DNA of 64,000 nt, from contig NZ_JAQITC010000009.1 of the NCBI RefSeq assembly GCF_028618525.1, positions 36,883 to 100,882 of the forward strand, read 5' to 3'. This stretch comes from Bartonella sp. AU55XJBT (lineage in GTDB: Bacteria; Pseudomonadota; Alphaproteobacteria; Rhizobiales; Rhizobiaceae). A model generated the notes under the pieces. That model had not been told where the DNA came from, made no database searches, and saw only the letters and a list, made by a program, of their open reading frames with translations. Numbering within the stretch: position 1 is the stretch's first letter; the number at the start of each line of letters is the position of its first letter. The translations under genes and the position numbers were made by a program. This document shows, piece after piece, positions 50,619 through 59,732 of this stretch.

Positions 50619-52145
50619 ATGGGTAGAAGTATTGTGAGTAGAAATATATTTTTGAAGTCTTTTATCACAAGAGTTGTCTTTTGTGTGTTTTTGTTTTTAT
50701 CAGGATCCATGCGTTTGTCTTGGAGCGCAGAGACAAATAAAACATTTCCTTCCGTTCCTGATTTAGCTGCTGAGCTTTTGGAGACGGTGGTGAATATTTC
50801 TACGGCACAGACTGTTGAAGGAACAGAACAGGATGAAAATACTTCGATACCCATTATTCCAAAAGATTCATTGCTGGAAGAATATTTTAATGATTTTTTT
50901 ACACCCAAAGAGGGGGGAAAAAATAGTCAATTTCAAAAGGTACGCTCTCTGGGGTCTGGTTTTGTAATTGATGCGCAAAAAGGGCTTATTGTTACAAATT
51001 ATCATGTTATCGTTGATGCTGATGATATTGAAGTGAATTTTACGGATGGTGCAAAACTCAAGGCAAAACTCCTTGGCAAGGATAGCAAAACGGATTTGGC
51101 GTTGCTTCAGGTGGATGTGGGAAGTAAAAAATTAAAAGCTGTACGTTTTGGTGATTCAGAAAAAGCACGTATTGGTGACTGGGTTATGGCCATTGGTAAT
51201 CCTTATGGTTTTGGTGGGAGTGTAACGGTTGGTATTATTTCTGCTCGTAACCGTGATCTTAATGCTGGTCCTTATGATAATTTTATTCAAACAGATGCAG
51301 CGATTAATCGAGGCAATTCTGGTGGTCCGTTATTTGATAGAAATGGTGAAGTCATAGGCATTAATACAGCCATTGTTTCCCCTTCTGGAGGATCGATCGG
51401 TATTGGGTTTGCTATTCCGTCGGATATGGCTCTTTCTGTGATTAACCAGTTGCGTGATTTTGGAGAAATAAGGCGTGGTTGGTTGGCTATTCGTATTCAG
51501 CCGGTGACAGAGGATATTGCAAAAAGTTTAAAACTAGACAATGCTGTAGGAGCGTTAGTGGCTGGTAAAATAGAACAGACGGAAAAAAATAATGTCGATA
51601 ATAGCCAGTTGCAAACAGGAGATGTTATTTTTTCCTTTGGGAATTCCAAAATTAAGCATGCACGTGATTTAACCCGTTTAGTTGCGGAGAGTTCAGAAGG
51701 AAAAGTTGTGGATGTTACTATTTTTCGGAATGGGCAAGAAAAAACTGTAAAAGTTAAGCTTGGACGTTTGATTGAGACCGATGACAATGAAGATACAGAA
51801 GAAGAAGTCGATGATAAAAAAGGCAATGATCTGCCGAAAAGTGCGACAATGCAATTGATGGGCATGACGTTATCTGAATTGACAGAGGATTTACGTCATC
51901 GTTATTCAATTTCAGATAAACTTCGAGGACTCATGGTGACATCTGTTACACAAAATAGCGCTGCAGATAAAAAGCGTATTCGCGTTGGTGAAGTGATTGT
52001 TGATATCAATCAGAGTGCTATTACAACAATTGATGAGGCTAAAAAACGTTTTCATAAATTACGTGAAGCTGGACGCAAAAATGCTCTATTCATTGTAGCG
52101 CGTCCAGATGGAGAGTTACGGTTTGTAACGATCCCAATGGATTGA
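50619..52145 (+). CDS. degP: Periplasmic serine endoprotease DegP/Do-like
   Basis: HtrA-family protease and chaperone of the periplasm. A signal peptide covers about residues 1-37. The catalytic triad is His129 (TNYHVIV), Asp159 (KTDLALL) and Ser234 in RGNSGGPL. Two PDZ domains follow, the first starting near GWLAIRIQPVTED and the second near MQLMGMTLSELTEDLRHR, separated by an acidic linker (DDNEDTEEEVDDKKG). The length of 508 aa is typical of alphaproteobacterial DegP. Position after hflKC matches other Rhizobiales and groups envelope quality-control genes. Confidence 0.93.
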   Translation: MGRSIVSRNIFLKSFITRVVFCVFLFLSGSMRLSWSAETNKTFPSVPDLAAELLETVVNISTAQTVEGTEQDENTSIPIIPKDSLLEEYFNDFFTPKEGGKNSQFQKVRSLGSGFVIDAQKGLIVTNYHVIVDADDIEVNFTDGAKLKAKLLGKDSKTDLALLQVDVGSKKLKAVRFGDSEKARIGDWVMAIGNPYGFGGSVTVGIISARNRDLNAGPYDNFIQTDAAINRGNSGGPLFDRNGEVIGINTAIVSPSGGSIGIGFAIPSDMALSVINQLRDFGEIRRGWLAIRIQPVTEDIAKSLKLDNAVGALVAGKIEQTEKNNVDNSQLQTGDVIFSFGNSKIKHARDLTRLVAESSEGKVVDVTIFRNGQEKTVKVKLGRLIETDDNEDTEEEVDDKKGNDLPKSATMQLMGMTLSELTEDLRHRYSISDKLRGLMVTSVTQNSAADKKRIRVGEVIVDINQSAITTIDEAKKRFHKLREAGRKNALFIVARPDGELRFVTIPMD

Positions 52146-53058
52146 TGCCTTATAGGATTGATGTTTGAAGAATTCGTTTTTTTGTTTTTATTAGCCTTGA
52201 TATGTGGGTATTTAGGTAGCTCAACCTGATATCTATCTAGTATTTTAAAAAGCCTATTTTATGATGGAGAGTGTGGATTGTATGACATAAAGTCCATTGG
52301 ACGGCTCCATTTTTGCGCTAAATAAAGTACAAGTTAGTAATCATATTTGCCGTCTTTCTTAAAGCGATTTTTATAACTTCTGTCGCGCAGGTGAATGGTA
52401 TTGATATCGTTTCTGATGAGAGAAGGAACAAAATAAATCAATCTTATGGAGCTCGCAGGTAAATTGCAAAACGCTCAATTATTATAAATAATGTTTTATC
52501 TAGGAAGATTTTCAGCACTTTGTAATTATACTTTTTATGCTGTAGAGAATGTTTTTTCTCTTCAGGGTGAAAAAGTCATTCCATAGAAAAATGGTATTAG
52601 ACTCAATAAGCTATCGATATATTGACATCTTTCTTTATGATGAATGAAAAAAAATAATGATACCAAAGAAAGAGTGAAGAAGAAAGTTTCTAGGGCTTTT
52701 ATTCTTAAGCTAGAGCAATATGCTGTTGTTATAGGCAAAATAAATCTGTTTGATTGTATAAGTTTAGCTTAGTATTATTGTCATAAATGAAGACAAAGGG
52801 CTTAATGGACAGAATGATTATGGCTATGGTTTATTATTGAAGTATGATAGCAAAAGATTCTTTGAAATTCCTTTGATGTTGTTATTAAGTCCATTTTTTC
52901 TTTTTTAATTTTCATAAGGATTTTCTTTATCTTGAAGGTGAAGTCTTGTTCGTATTTTTATAAAGTTTTTACTTTATGATAATGGATAAAAAATACAGGA
53001 GCTTTGCAGGTAGTTATGCATGTTGCAATAAGTTTCTGATGGGTAGGAATTTCTCTTC
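52146..53058. other. Long AT-rich intergenic region before miaA
   Basis: About 0.9 kb without an intact gene. Short readable frames exist, for example one with VNGIDIVSDERRNKINQSYG near 52410-52460 and one with NGQNDYGYGLLLKYDSKRFF near 52807-52866. They are small, unlinked and not recognisable. In relatives serB is often found near here, but no SerB motif could be found. It is probably decayed sequence. Confidence 0.4.
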
Positions 53059-53931
53059 ATGACACAGAGAACAATTACATTGATAGCAGGGCCCACGGCA
53101 AGTGGGAAATCAGAACTTGCTTTGCAAATGGCTCAAGAAAGAAATGCTCTCATTATTAACACTGATTCAATGCAGGTTTATGACGTTTTAAATATTTTAA
53201 CGGCACGGCCGAGGGCAGCTGATACTGCGATTGTTCCCCATTATCTTTATGGCCATGTGAGTCCTGCTTTGAATTATTCTGTAGGACAATGGTTGTGTGA
53301 TGTTGAGAAACTGTTGGTTACTTTTACATCGAAATCCATTATTTTTGTTGGTGGAACAGGACTTTATTTTCGTGCTCTTTTGGAAGGGATTTCGCAAATT
53401 CCTCATGTTCCAGATGTTGTGCGGCAGAAATGGCGCTTGCTGCTTGATAAAGAGGGTGTTGCAAGTCTTTATCGCCAGTTGTTACAGATTGATGCTGTTG
53501 TTGCTGAAAAGATTTCTTCGCAAGATGGACAGCGTATTGTTCGTGCTTTGGAAGTTTATGAGGCAACCGGTGAGAAACTCAGTTGGTGGCAGAAGCAAAA
53601 AACAACGCCTCTCATCGCGTCTCATTGTGCTGAAAAAATTCTTCTCATGTTACCACGTCCTTTGCTTTATGAACGTATTCATAAACGCTTGGACTCTATG
53701 ATTGAACAAGGCGCTTTAGAAGAGGTGGTGGCCATAAAGAAACTTATGCTTTCCCCTTCACTACCAGCGATGAAAGCGATTGGTATACCTGAATTTATGG
53801 CTTATTTGGATGGATATAGAAGTTTTGAAAATGCTCTGGAAGCGGTGAAAACACAAACGAGAAGATATGCAAAAAGACAAATGACGTGGTTTCGTCATCA
53901 ATTTGATGAAGAATGGAGGCTTAATTCTTGA
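53059..53931 (+). CDS. miaA: tRNA dimethylallyltransferase MiaA
   Basis: Transfers dimethylallyl to A37 of tRNAs reading UNN codons. The P-loop GPTASGKS is at 11-18. NTDSMQVYDVLNILTARP contains the substrate Asp, and FVGGTGLYFRALLEG follows. A segment GQRIVRALEVYEATGEKLS and the C-terminal TRRYAKRQMTWFRHQ are also family hallmarks. At 290 aa it is slightly short but complete. It lies upstream of ilvI, as in other Rhizobiales. Confidence 0.94.
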   Translation: MTQRTITLIAGPTASGKSELALQMAQERNALIINTDSMQVYDVLNILTARPRAADTAIVPHYLYGHVSPALNYSVGQWLCDVEKLLVTFTSKSIIFVGGTGLYFRALLEGISQIPHVPDVVRQKWRLLLDKEGVASLYRQLLQIDAVVAEKISSQDGQRIVRALEVYEATGEKLSWWQKQKTTPLIASHCAEKILLMLPRPLLYERIHKRLDSMIEQGALEEVVAIKKLMLSPSLPAMKAIGIPEFMAYLDGYRSFENALEAVKTQTRRYAKRQMTWFRHQFDEEWRLNS

Positions 53932-53983
53932 AGAAAGCACTGGAGCTTTAAGAAGAAATTTTTGAGAAAATATTAATTTTTTA

Positions 53984-54012
53984 TTGACGAAAGGGTTCAA
54001 TGGAATTAAAAA
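53984..54012 (+). promoter_or_regulatory. Candidate promoter of the ilvI leader
   Basis: TTGACG (53984-53989) and TAAAAA (54007-54012) are separated by 17 bp, the spacing of a vegetative sigma promoter. The -35 is good and the -10 is weak. Transcription from here would run through the short leader frame and the two hairpins before ilvI. Confidence 0.4.
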
Positions 54013-54074
54013 TTTCTCTACAAAGAGTTTTTTATATATTTTATGCGTTGGAATAAAGGGGGAGATCATACAAT

Positions 54075-54125
54075 ATGTGTTGTGTAGTGGGCTCCTTGAG
54101 AGTCTTTTTTTATGGGCTCCGTTAG
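54075..54125 (+). CDS. Candidate ilvI leader peptide (16 aa)
   Basis: A short frame reading MCCVVGSLRVFFYGLR and ending at TAG. It has a strong ribosome binding site (AAGGGGGAG, 54056-54064) 10 bp upstream. Five of the 16 residues are Val or Leu. Its coding region overlaps both terminator-like hairpins upstream of ilvI, which is the layout of a transcription attenuator sensing branched-chain aminoacyl-tRNA. The regulatory codons are scattered rather than clustered, which lowers confidence. It is a regulatory translation product rather than a functional protein. Confidence 0.45.
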   Translation: MCCVVGSLRVFFYGLR

Positions 54126-54136
54126 GGGCTTTTTTT
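54089..54136 (+). promoter_or_regulatory. Tandem terminator-like hairpins upstream of ilvI (candidate attenuator)
   Basis: Hairpin 1 pairs GGCTC (54090-54094) with GAGTC (54100-54104) and is followed by T7. Hairpin 2 pairs GCTCC (54116-54120) with GGGGC (54125-54129), loop GTTA, followed by T7. GGGCTCC occurs at the 5' side of both hairpins, so the first copy could also pair with the GGGGC of the second. That gives mutually exclusive folds, the hallmark of attenuation. Both lie less than 80 bp before the ilvI start. Confidence 0.55.
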
Positions 54137-54166
54137 ATTGTCCTATCAAGTAGGTGAGTGGGAAAA

Positions 54167-55969
54167 ATGAGAAACGATCCAAGACAGCAAGAGAGTGCAG
54201 ATGGAAAAGTAATGTCGGGGGCTGAAATAGTGGTTCAGGCTCTTATAGATCAAGGGGTTACACATATTTTTGGTTACCCTGGTGGGGCTGTTCTTCCTAT
54301 TTTTGACGTTCTTTATCACCAAGATACACTCCAGCATATTTTGGTGCGTCATGAACAAGCAGCGGGGCATGCCGCTGAAGGCTATGCACGCAGTACTGGA
54401 AAGGTCGGTGTGATGCTTGTGACTTCTGGTCCAGGGGCAACGAATGCTGTGACACCTTTGCAAGATGCTCTCATGGATTCTATCCCTCTTGTTTGTTTTT
54501 CTGGTCAAGTAGCGACAACACTGATTGGAACAAATGCTTTTCAAGAGGCTGATACAGTTGGAATTACAAAGCCTTGTACGAAGGGTAATTGGTTGGTTAA
54601 AGATGTCAATGATCTTGCGGACATTATTCATGAAGCTTTTTCTCTTGCACGTTCGGGACGCCCAGGACCGGTTTTGATTGATATTCCCAAGGATGTTCAA
54701 TTTGCTTCAGGATTTTATAGGGCGCCTCAAGTTCAAGAGTCTTTGCATTCTTCTCTATCGTTGAAAGGGAATAATCGTGAGGCTATTGAAACTGCTGTTT
54801 CTCTTTTAGTTGAGGCAAAACGTCCTGTTATTTATTCTGGTGGTGGTGTTATTTCATCGGGGGGGCAGGCTATCCAGCTCTTGCGTAATTTGGTTCAATG
54901 GGGAGATTTTCCGATTACTTCAACCTTAATGGGACTTGGTGCGTATCCTGCTTCTGGAAAAAATTGGCTCGGAATGCTGGGAATGCATGGAACCTATGAG
55001 GCTAATATGGCTATGCATGATTGTGATGTTATGGTGGCTGTTGGAGCTCGGTTTGATGATCGTATCACAGGGCGCCTTGATGCATTTGCACCTCATGCGC
55101 GTATTATTCATATTGATATTGATCCTTCTTCAATCAATAAAATCGTCAAAGCAGAAGTTTCACTTATTGGCGATGTGGGGCATGTTTTGGCAGATATAAT
55201 GCAACATTTGCATGAGCATCAATCAAAGTTTGATCAAGAAAGTCGAAAAATATGGTGGACGCAAATTAATCGCTGGAGAACTCGTAATTCATTGGCATAC
55301 ATGGAAAAAAAAGATCTTATCATGCCCCAATATGCTCTTGAACGGCTTTATGCACTGACCAAAGATGCTCGTGCTTATATTACAACGGATGTCGGACAGC
55401 ATCAGATGTGGGCAGCGCAATATTATCACTTTGATGAACCAAAACATTGGATGACTTCTGGTGGTCTTGGAACGATGGGGTATGGTCTTCCTGCGGCAAT
55501 TGGTGTTCAAATCGCCCATCCTGATGCGCTTGTTTTGTGTATTTCTGGTGATGCTTCCATTCAGATGAATATTCAAGAACTTGCAACAGCTATTCAGCAT
55601 GATACACCTGTGAAAATTTTTATTTTAAATAATCAATATATGGGGATGGTGCGACAATGGCAGCAATTGTTGCATGGTAATCGCCTTTCTCATTCTTATA
55701 CGGAATCAATGCCTGATTTTGTGAAATTGGCACAAGCTTATGGAGCCTTAGGGATTTATTGTTCAAAACCCGATGAACTTGATGATAAAATTCAGCAAAT
55801 GATTGACAGTGATAAGCCTGTTCTTTTCGATTGTCGTGTTTATCATTTAGAAAATTGTTTTCCCATGATCCCATCGGGATGTGCCCATAATGAGATGTTA
55901 TTACCCGATGAAGCAAGCGAGGAAGCTGTTGCAAATGCTGTTTCTTCCGAGGGAAAGATTCTTGTATAA
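54167..55969 (+). CDS. ilvI: Acetolactate synthase, large (catalytic) subunit IlvI
   Basis: ThDP-dependent enzyme making acetolactate or acetohydroxybutyrate, the first common step to valine, leucine and isoleucine. The ATG at 54167 gives 600 aa; a GTG three codons upstream is also possible. The catalytic Glu63 is in [52 protein letters not shown] and the ThDP motif [15 protein letters not shown] followed by [11 protein letters not shown] are intact. It is followed by a terminator-like stem rather than ilvH, so the regulatory subunit that normally gives feedback control is not adjacent. Confidence 0.94.
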   Translation: MRNDPRQQESADGKVMSGAEIVVQALIDQGVTHIFGYPGGAVLPIFDVLYHQDTLQHILVRHEQAAGHAAEGYARSTGKVGVMLVTSGPGATNAVTPLQDALMDSIPLVCFSGQVATTLIGTNAFQEADTVGITKPCTKGNWLVKDVNDLADIIHEAFSLARSGRPGPVLIDIPKDVQFASGFYRAPQVQESLHSSLSLKGNNREAIETAVSLLVEAKRPVIYSGGGVISSGGQAIQLLRNLVQWGDFPITSTLMGLGAYPASGKNWLGMLGMHGTYEANMAMHDCDVMVAVGARFDDRITGRLDAFAPHARIIHIDIDPSSINKIVKAEVSLIGDVGHVLADIMQHLHEHQSKFDQESRKIWWTQINRWRTRNSLAYMEKKDLIMPQYALERLYALTKDARAYITTDVGQHQMWAAQYYHFDEPKHWMTSGGLGTMGYGLPAAIGVQIAHPDALVLCISGDASIQMNIQELATAIQHDTPVKIFILNNQYMGMVRQWQQLLHGNRLSHSYTESMPDFVKLAQAYGALGIYCSKPDELDDKIQQMIDSDKPVLFDCRVYHLENCFPMIPSGCAHNEMLLPDEASEEAVANAVSSEGKILV

Positions 55970-56006
55970 AATGAATATGTTAACCAAATAGTGAAGGATG
56001 ATGATG

Positions 56007-56044
56007 ATGAAGTCTTTGAAGTCTTCATCTCTGTCTCTTTTTTG
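56007..56044 (+). terminator. Probable terminator after ilvI
   Basis: GATGAAG (56007-56013) and CTTCATC (56024-56030) form a 7-bp stem. A run of six T follows after an 8-nt gap. It is imperfect but well placed, 37 bp after the ilvI stop. Confidence 0.5.
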
Positions 56045-56183
56045 TGGAGCGTTCCTATTATCCTTAGAGCTTATTTTATGATTTTCATTCTTTGTTTAAA
56101 GACAGGGGGTGTATGATTATTTGTTCATTTGAAAAATGTTATAAGTCGTGTGCCCAATTATGTTTGAATTTATTTGTACGCGA

Positions 56184-56279
56184 TGTTTGCTTATTGTAGG
56201 GGGATTTTATAGTTCTCCTCAATCTAGTGGCGCTAAATCTGTTTCTTCATGGTTTCCACAATCGCAGCGCGGATTTGCA
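56184..56279 (+). repeat. Left arm of a 96-bp inverted duplication (MFS fragment)
   Basis: This arm is the reverse complement of 56501-56596 with one mismatch (T at 56223). Read on the + strand it encodes the same MFS piece as the pseudogene (IVGGFYSSPQ, SSWFPQSQRGFA). It is therefore an inverted partial copy of the pseudogene's interior, placed directly against the pseudogene's truncated end. Confidence 0.9.
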
Positions 56280-56401
56280 TAGAACGAAACTTTTGCCTTG
56301 CTTTTGGGAACGATAGCGACAACTTTTGCTGGTGCGTGAGAAAAAATAATAAAGATGCATCCCCCTAAAAAAGAAACGATGGCACCGACCAAAAACGCAT
56401 C

Positions 56402-56423
56402 TTGTATGCCATTTGTATGCCAT
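56402..56423. repeat. 11-bp tandem duplication causing a frameshift
   Basis: TTGTATGCCAT occurs twice in a row (56402-56412 and 56413-56423). Removing one copy restores the MFS frame (YGIQ followed by DAFLVGAIVSF on the - strand). This points to replication slippage as the inactivating event. Confidence 0.9.
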
Positions 56424-56500
56424 AGACAAGCGCACTCGCAGGAAGAACCATCCCAGCTAATGCCCCACCTAATGGTAGTCCCGCCTGCCTTATTCTCATT

Positions 56501-56596
56501 GCAAATCCGCGCTGCGATTGTGGAAACCATGAAGAAACAGATTTAGCGCCACTAGGTTGAGGAGAACTATAAAATCCCCCTACAATAAGCAAACAA
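56501..56596 (-). repeat. Right arm of the 96-bp inverted duplication
   Basis: This is the original copy, inside the MFS pseudogene, matching 56184-56279 in reverse complement at 95 of 96 positions. The arms are separated by 221 bp and could extrude as a cruciform or fold back as RNA. Confidence 0.9.
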
Positions 56597-57137
56597 ACAA
56601 AAAGGGAAATATAGTTATCTGCGATTGCTCCCAACAAAAGAGCGACAGAAACGCCGAGTGCGCCAACGCCAACAATATAGCGCTCGTTAAACTTGTCTAG
56701 TAATTCGCCAGCTATAAGTAATCCAATAATAGGTAGGAATTGCGCTGCTGAAGACAGCAAACCTATTTGAGAGTCATTCAGCGAGAAATCCCTCTTAAAA
56801 AATCAGCTAAAGGACCAATCCCTTGAACAAAGAAGCAAGCTGATGCTTGAGCGATAGTAGCAACAAACAACACAACCCATCGATAATATTTTTTTCTATA
56901 AATTTATTATTGCTCACTATGCCCCCTCCAGTGAAAGTATCTTCCAATAAAATCACCTTTTTTATAATGATTGCAGCAATCAATGAGGTATTTTATGCGG
57001 ATGACATAAAAATCTGTCAATATGATTGAAAGCCAAGGTATACGCTTCATTTAAGGAAATAAGCTATTATGTGTCGTGCAAATTTGATAGGCTAGCAGGA
57101 TATAAGATAAATTTTACAAACATTAGCTCAGCCAGCA

Positions 57138-58064
57138 TTAAGTTCTCTTCATAAAAGACGCTATATTTTGGCAAGCTTTTTCCATATAATTCTCAAAGCT
57201 TTCTTCAGTCACATAGCCCAAGTGCGGTGTGCAAAGAACTCTCTTTGATTGCAATAATTTGCTCTTATATACTGGCTCGCTGTCATAAACATCCAGCGCA
57301 AAGTAAGTTGAATTTTCCAAACTTAGTATTTTTTCTATCGCGCCTTTTTCAACCAAAGCTGAACGCGCTGTGTTGACAAAAATAGCATGAGGTTTCATGC
57401 TCAGTAGATCCTCTAATTGAATGATTTCTATGGTTTTATCGCTTAAACGTAAATGTACAGATATAATGTCAGGACGTCTAAAAAATTCATCTTTTGAATG
57501 CGTAAAATGATAACCTAAATTTTTTGCTTCTTGCGTTGAGCGTTCGCTCCCATAAACCAAAATGGACATGCCAAAAGTTTGAGCATATTGAGCAACCATT
57601 TTACCAATACGCCCAAACCCGAATATTCCAAGAGTAGCTCCTTTCATTTGGTTGCCAAATGTTGTTTGCCACCGCCCTTTTTTCATATCAGACACAGATT
57701 TATAGAGTGTTCTCCGTGCAGACATCATTAAGAGCCATGCAAATTCAGCAGCAGAAGTTGGATCTCCACCACCATCTAATATTTCAATTCCGAAGTCTCT
57801 ACAAGCTTCTATGTCAATATGTGAACCTATAGGGCCTGTTTGGCAGATTAATTTTAAATTTGGCAGTTTCAGGAGAAAATTTCTATCAACGATAGTCCGC
57901 TCTCTGATTAAGATAAGAATATCTATCTCTTTGAGCTTATCTTCTAAATCACATTCTTTAGCTAAATTATTTATAACCAGCACTTCATGCGATTTCATTA
58001 ATTTTGTAATAGACTGCAATGTTAGGGTGGCTTTTTGATAGTCATCTGGAATTAATATTTTCAA
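57138..58064 (-). CDS. D-isomer-specific 2-hydroxyacid dehydrogenase
   Basis: NAD(P)-dependent oxidoreductase of the D-lactate/phosphoglycerate dehydrogenase superfamily. The best start is TTG at 58064, with GGGGAGG six bp upstream (LKILIPDD); the frame is open to 58160 but upstream codons lack a site. The Rossmann motif GFGRIG is at 149-154. The catalytic residues are present: Arg234 (NTARSAL), Glu263 (VYDSEPV) and His281 (CTPHLGYV). The length is 308 aa. Substrate is not deducible. It is next to a dead MFS gene on the same strand, which may once have imported its substrate. Its base composition is as AT-rich as the spacers around it. Confidence 0.85.
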   Translation of the reverse strand: MKILIPDDYQKATLTLQSITKLMKSHEVLVINNLAKECDLEDKLKEIDILILIRERTIVDRNFLLKLPNLKLICQTGPIGSHIDIEACRDFGIEILDGGGDPTSAAEFAWLLMMSARRTLYKSVSDMKKGRWQTTFGNQMKGATLGIFGFGRIGKMVAQYAQTFGMSILVYGSERSTQEAKNLGYHFTHSKDEFFRRPDIISVHLRLSDKTIEIIQLEDLLSMKPHAIFVNTARSALVEKGAIEKILSLENSTYFALDVYDSEPVYKSKLLQSKRVLCTPHLGYVTEESFENYMEKACQNIASFMKRT

Positions 58065-58528
58065 TTTAAACCTCCCCTGTATATTTGTGCGAGATAAAGC
58101 GTGCTTCATATAAGCGTGATGTCTCTCTTTATTCGTTGAGATATAACTTATTTGTAGCATGAAGAGTCAATTTATTAAAATCATGATAAGAGGGAGATAG
58201 GAACTTTATAGATGTATCATCATAGGATTAATTCGTTTTGTTGAGAGCTATGTCTTTTTCTGGCAAAAGGTTTTTGATATATTTAATTATTATTTCGTAA
58301 TAGTGGATGTACTTTATTTTTATGTGCAAGAAAGCTGATTGATTGTGTCAAATAGTATTCATAAAATTACAATATCTTGAAAAAGAAATGGGTAAATAAT
58401 TGATAATTGTGCTATGTAAAGTTGTTAGATGGGCGTGTGTCAGCAATTCTTAATAAAAAAGTTTTTCTTGATCGTCGTTTTTTTTCAAAATGCTTGCTCT
58501 TTTTATGCGAATCTTATTTTGGTAAATA
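58065..58528. other. Divergent intergenic region
   Basis: About 460 bp between the D-2-hydroxyacid dehydrogenase (-) and the RecD-like helicase (+). No coding frame is supported. It should contain both promoters, but no clear elements were identified. Confidence 0.4.
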
Positions 58529-59650
58529 ATGCAGTTTTCGTCGGAACAGGATAATGCATTGAAGGCTGTTTCCGCATGGTTGAGGGAAGGGCGTTCACCT
58601 CTTTTCCGTCTTTTTGGCTATGCGGGAACGGGTAAGACGACGCTTGCGCGCTATTTTGCAGAGACAGTTGATGGTTCTGTCCAGTTTGCTGCTTTTACAG
58701 GGAAGGCGGCGCAGGTTTTGCGTTCTAAAGGTGCAAGCAATGCTTGTACGATTCATTCATTGATTTATTGTCCACGTGGAGAAGAGGAAGTTTCCGATGA
58801 AATTACGGGAAAAAAGTCTATTGCTCCAACATTTACATTAAATCGAAGAAGTGCTGCTGCACAAGCTAAACTCATTATTGTTGATGAGTGCTCGATGGTC
58901 GATGAACAATTGGCGCGTGATTTAATGAGCTTTCGGACGCCAATTCTTGTTCTTGGTGATCCAGGTCAATTGCCTCCTATCTCAGGTGGAGGCTTTTTTT
59001 CCAATGGGGAACCAGATTTTCTTCTCTCAGAAATTTACCGACAAGCGCGAGATAATCCGATTATACGTCTTGCTATGGATGTACGTGAAGGACGCGATAT
59101 TGCTTATGGTGACTATGGAGAAGCGCGCGTTGTGACACGTAAAGAGGTCAATCAACAATTGGTTTTGGATGCGGATCAGGTCTTGGTAGGGATTAATCGT
59201 ACACGCCACCTTTATAATCAGCGTTTGCGTATGTTAAAGGGATTTACAGCAGAGTATCCACAAGCAGGAGATAAGCTTGTGTGTTTGCGAAATGATCCTC
59301 CTAAAGGTTTGTTAAATGGCTCTTTATGGAAGGTGATGACTTCACAGAAAGAAACAGTTAAACCAAGTATTAATCTGCTGGTGAAACCAGAAGAAAGTGA
59401 GCGTGGGGTAACAAAGATTAAACTTTTAAAAGCAGCCTTTGAAAATCCTGATCAGGAAATTTCGTGGGCATTAAAAAAGCGATATGATGATTTTGATTAT
59501 GGGTATGCCTTGACGGTTCATAAAGCACAAGGTTCTCAATGGAATAACGTCGTTTTGTTTGATGAAAGTTTTGCATTTCGTGATATGTATGCACGCTGGC
59601 TTTATACGGGAATTACGCGCGCAGCAGAACGTTTAACGATTGTTCGATAG
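58529..59650 (+). CDS. RecD-like ATP-dependent DNA helicase
   Basis: SF1B helicase of the RecD/TraA/Dda type, without RecB or RecC genes nearby. Walker A GYAGTGKTTLARYF begins at residue 30. QFAAFTGKAAQVLRSKGASN is motif Ia, IIVDECSMVDEQL is motif II and LGDPGQLPPISGGGFF is motif III. The UvrD_C_2-type motif YALTVHKAQGSQWNNVVLFD and LYTGITRAAERL close the core. At 373 aa it is a minimal helicase, much shorter than E. coli RecD (608 aa). Similar stand-alone proteins occur in Rhizobiales. The cellular role is unproven. Confidence 0.85.
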   Translation: MQFSSEQDNALKAVSAWLREGRSPLFRLFGYAGTGKTTLARYFAETVDGSVQFAAFTGKAAQVLRSKGASNACTIHSLIYCPRGEEEVSDEITGKKSIAPTFTLNRRSAAAQAKLIIVDECSMVDEQLARDLMSFRTPILVLGDPGQLPPISGGGFFSNGEPDFLLSEIYRQARDNPIIRLAMDVREGRDIAYGDYGEARVVTRKEVNQQLVLDADQVLVGINRTRHLYNQRLRMLKGFTAEYPQAGDKLVCLRNDPPKGLLNGSLWKVMTSQKETVKPSINLLVKPEESERGVTKIKLLKAAFENPDQEISWALKKRYDDFDYGYALTVHKAQGSQWNNVVLFDESFAFRDMYARWLYTGITRAAERLTIVR

Positions 59651-59732
59651 AAAAAAATGTATATCATCTAAGTTTCAGATGGAAAAAGCCTTTTTTCTAT
59701 CTTGTTACACGCTATAAAAAATGGAAATGGGC

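Larger units (their letters stand above)
56280..56917 (-). pseudogene. Degraded MFS transporter gene
   Basis: Reading across frames on the - strand gives an MFS N-terminal half: RWVVLFVATIAQASACFFVQ, a RDFSLNDSQIGLLSSAAQF loop, ELLDKFNERYIVGVGALGVS and SVSSWFPQSQRGFAMRIRQA. A GTG start at 56917 has GGAGG upstream. There are three breaks: an apparent shift at an A-run near 56890, a one-base loss near 56795 (RDFS resumes in another frame), and an 11-bp tandem duplication at 56402-56423 that shifts YGIQ-DAFLV. The C-terminal half is missing; the gene stops at an inverted copy of its own interior. The substrate is unknown; the ACS-like part of the MFS is possible. Confidence 0.85.

Noticed and set aside
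52320..52520. Short protein-like frames between degP and miaA, considered as a serB or outer-membrane remnant
   Set aside because: No SerB catalytic motif (DxDxT) on either strand and the pieces do not join into one frame, so they were left as spacer.
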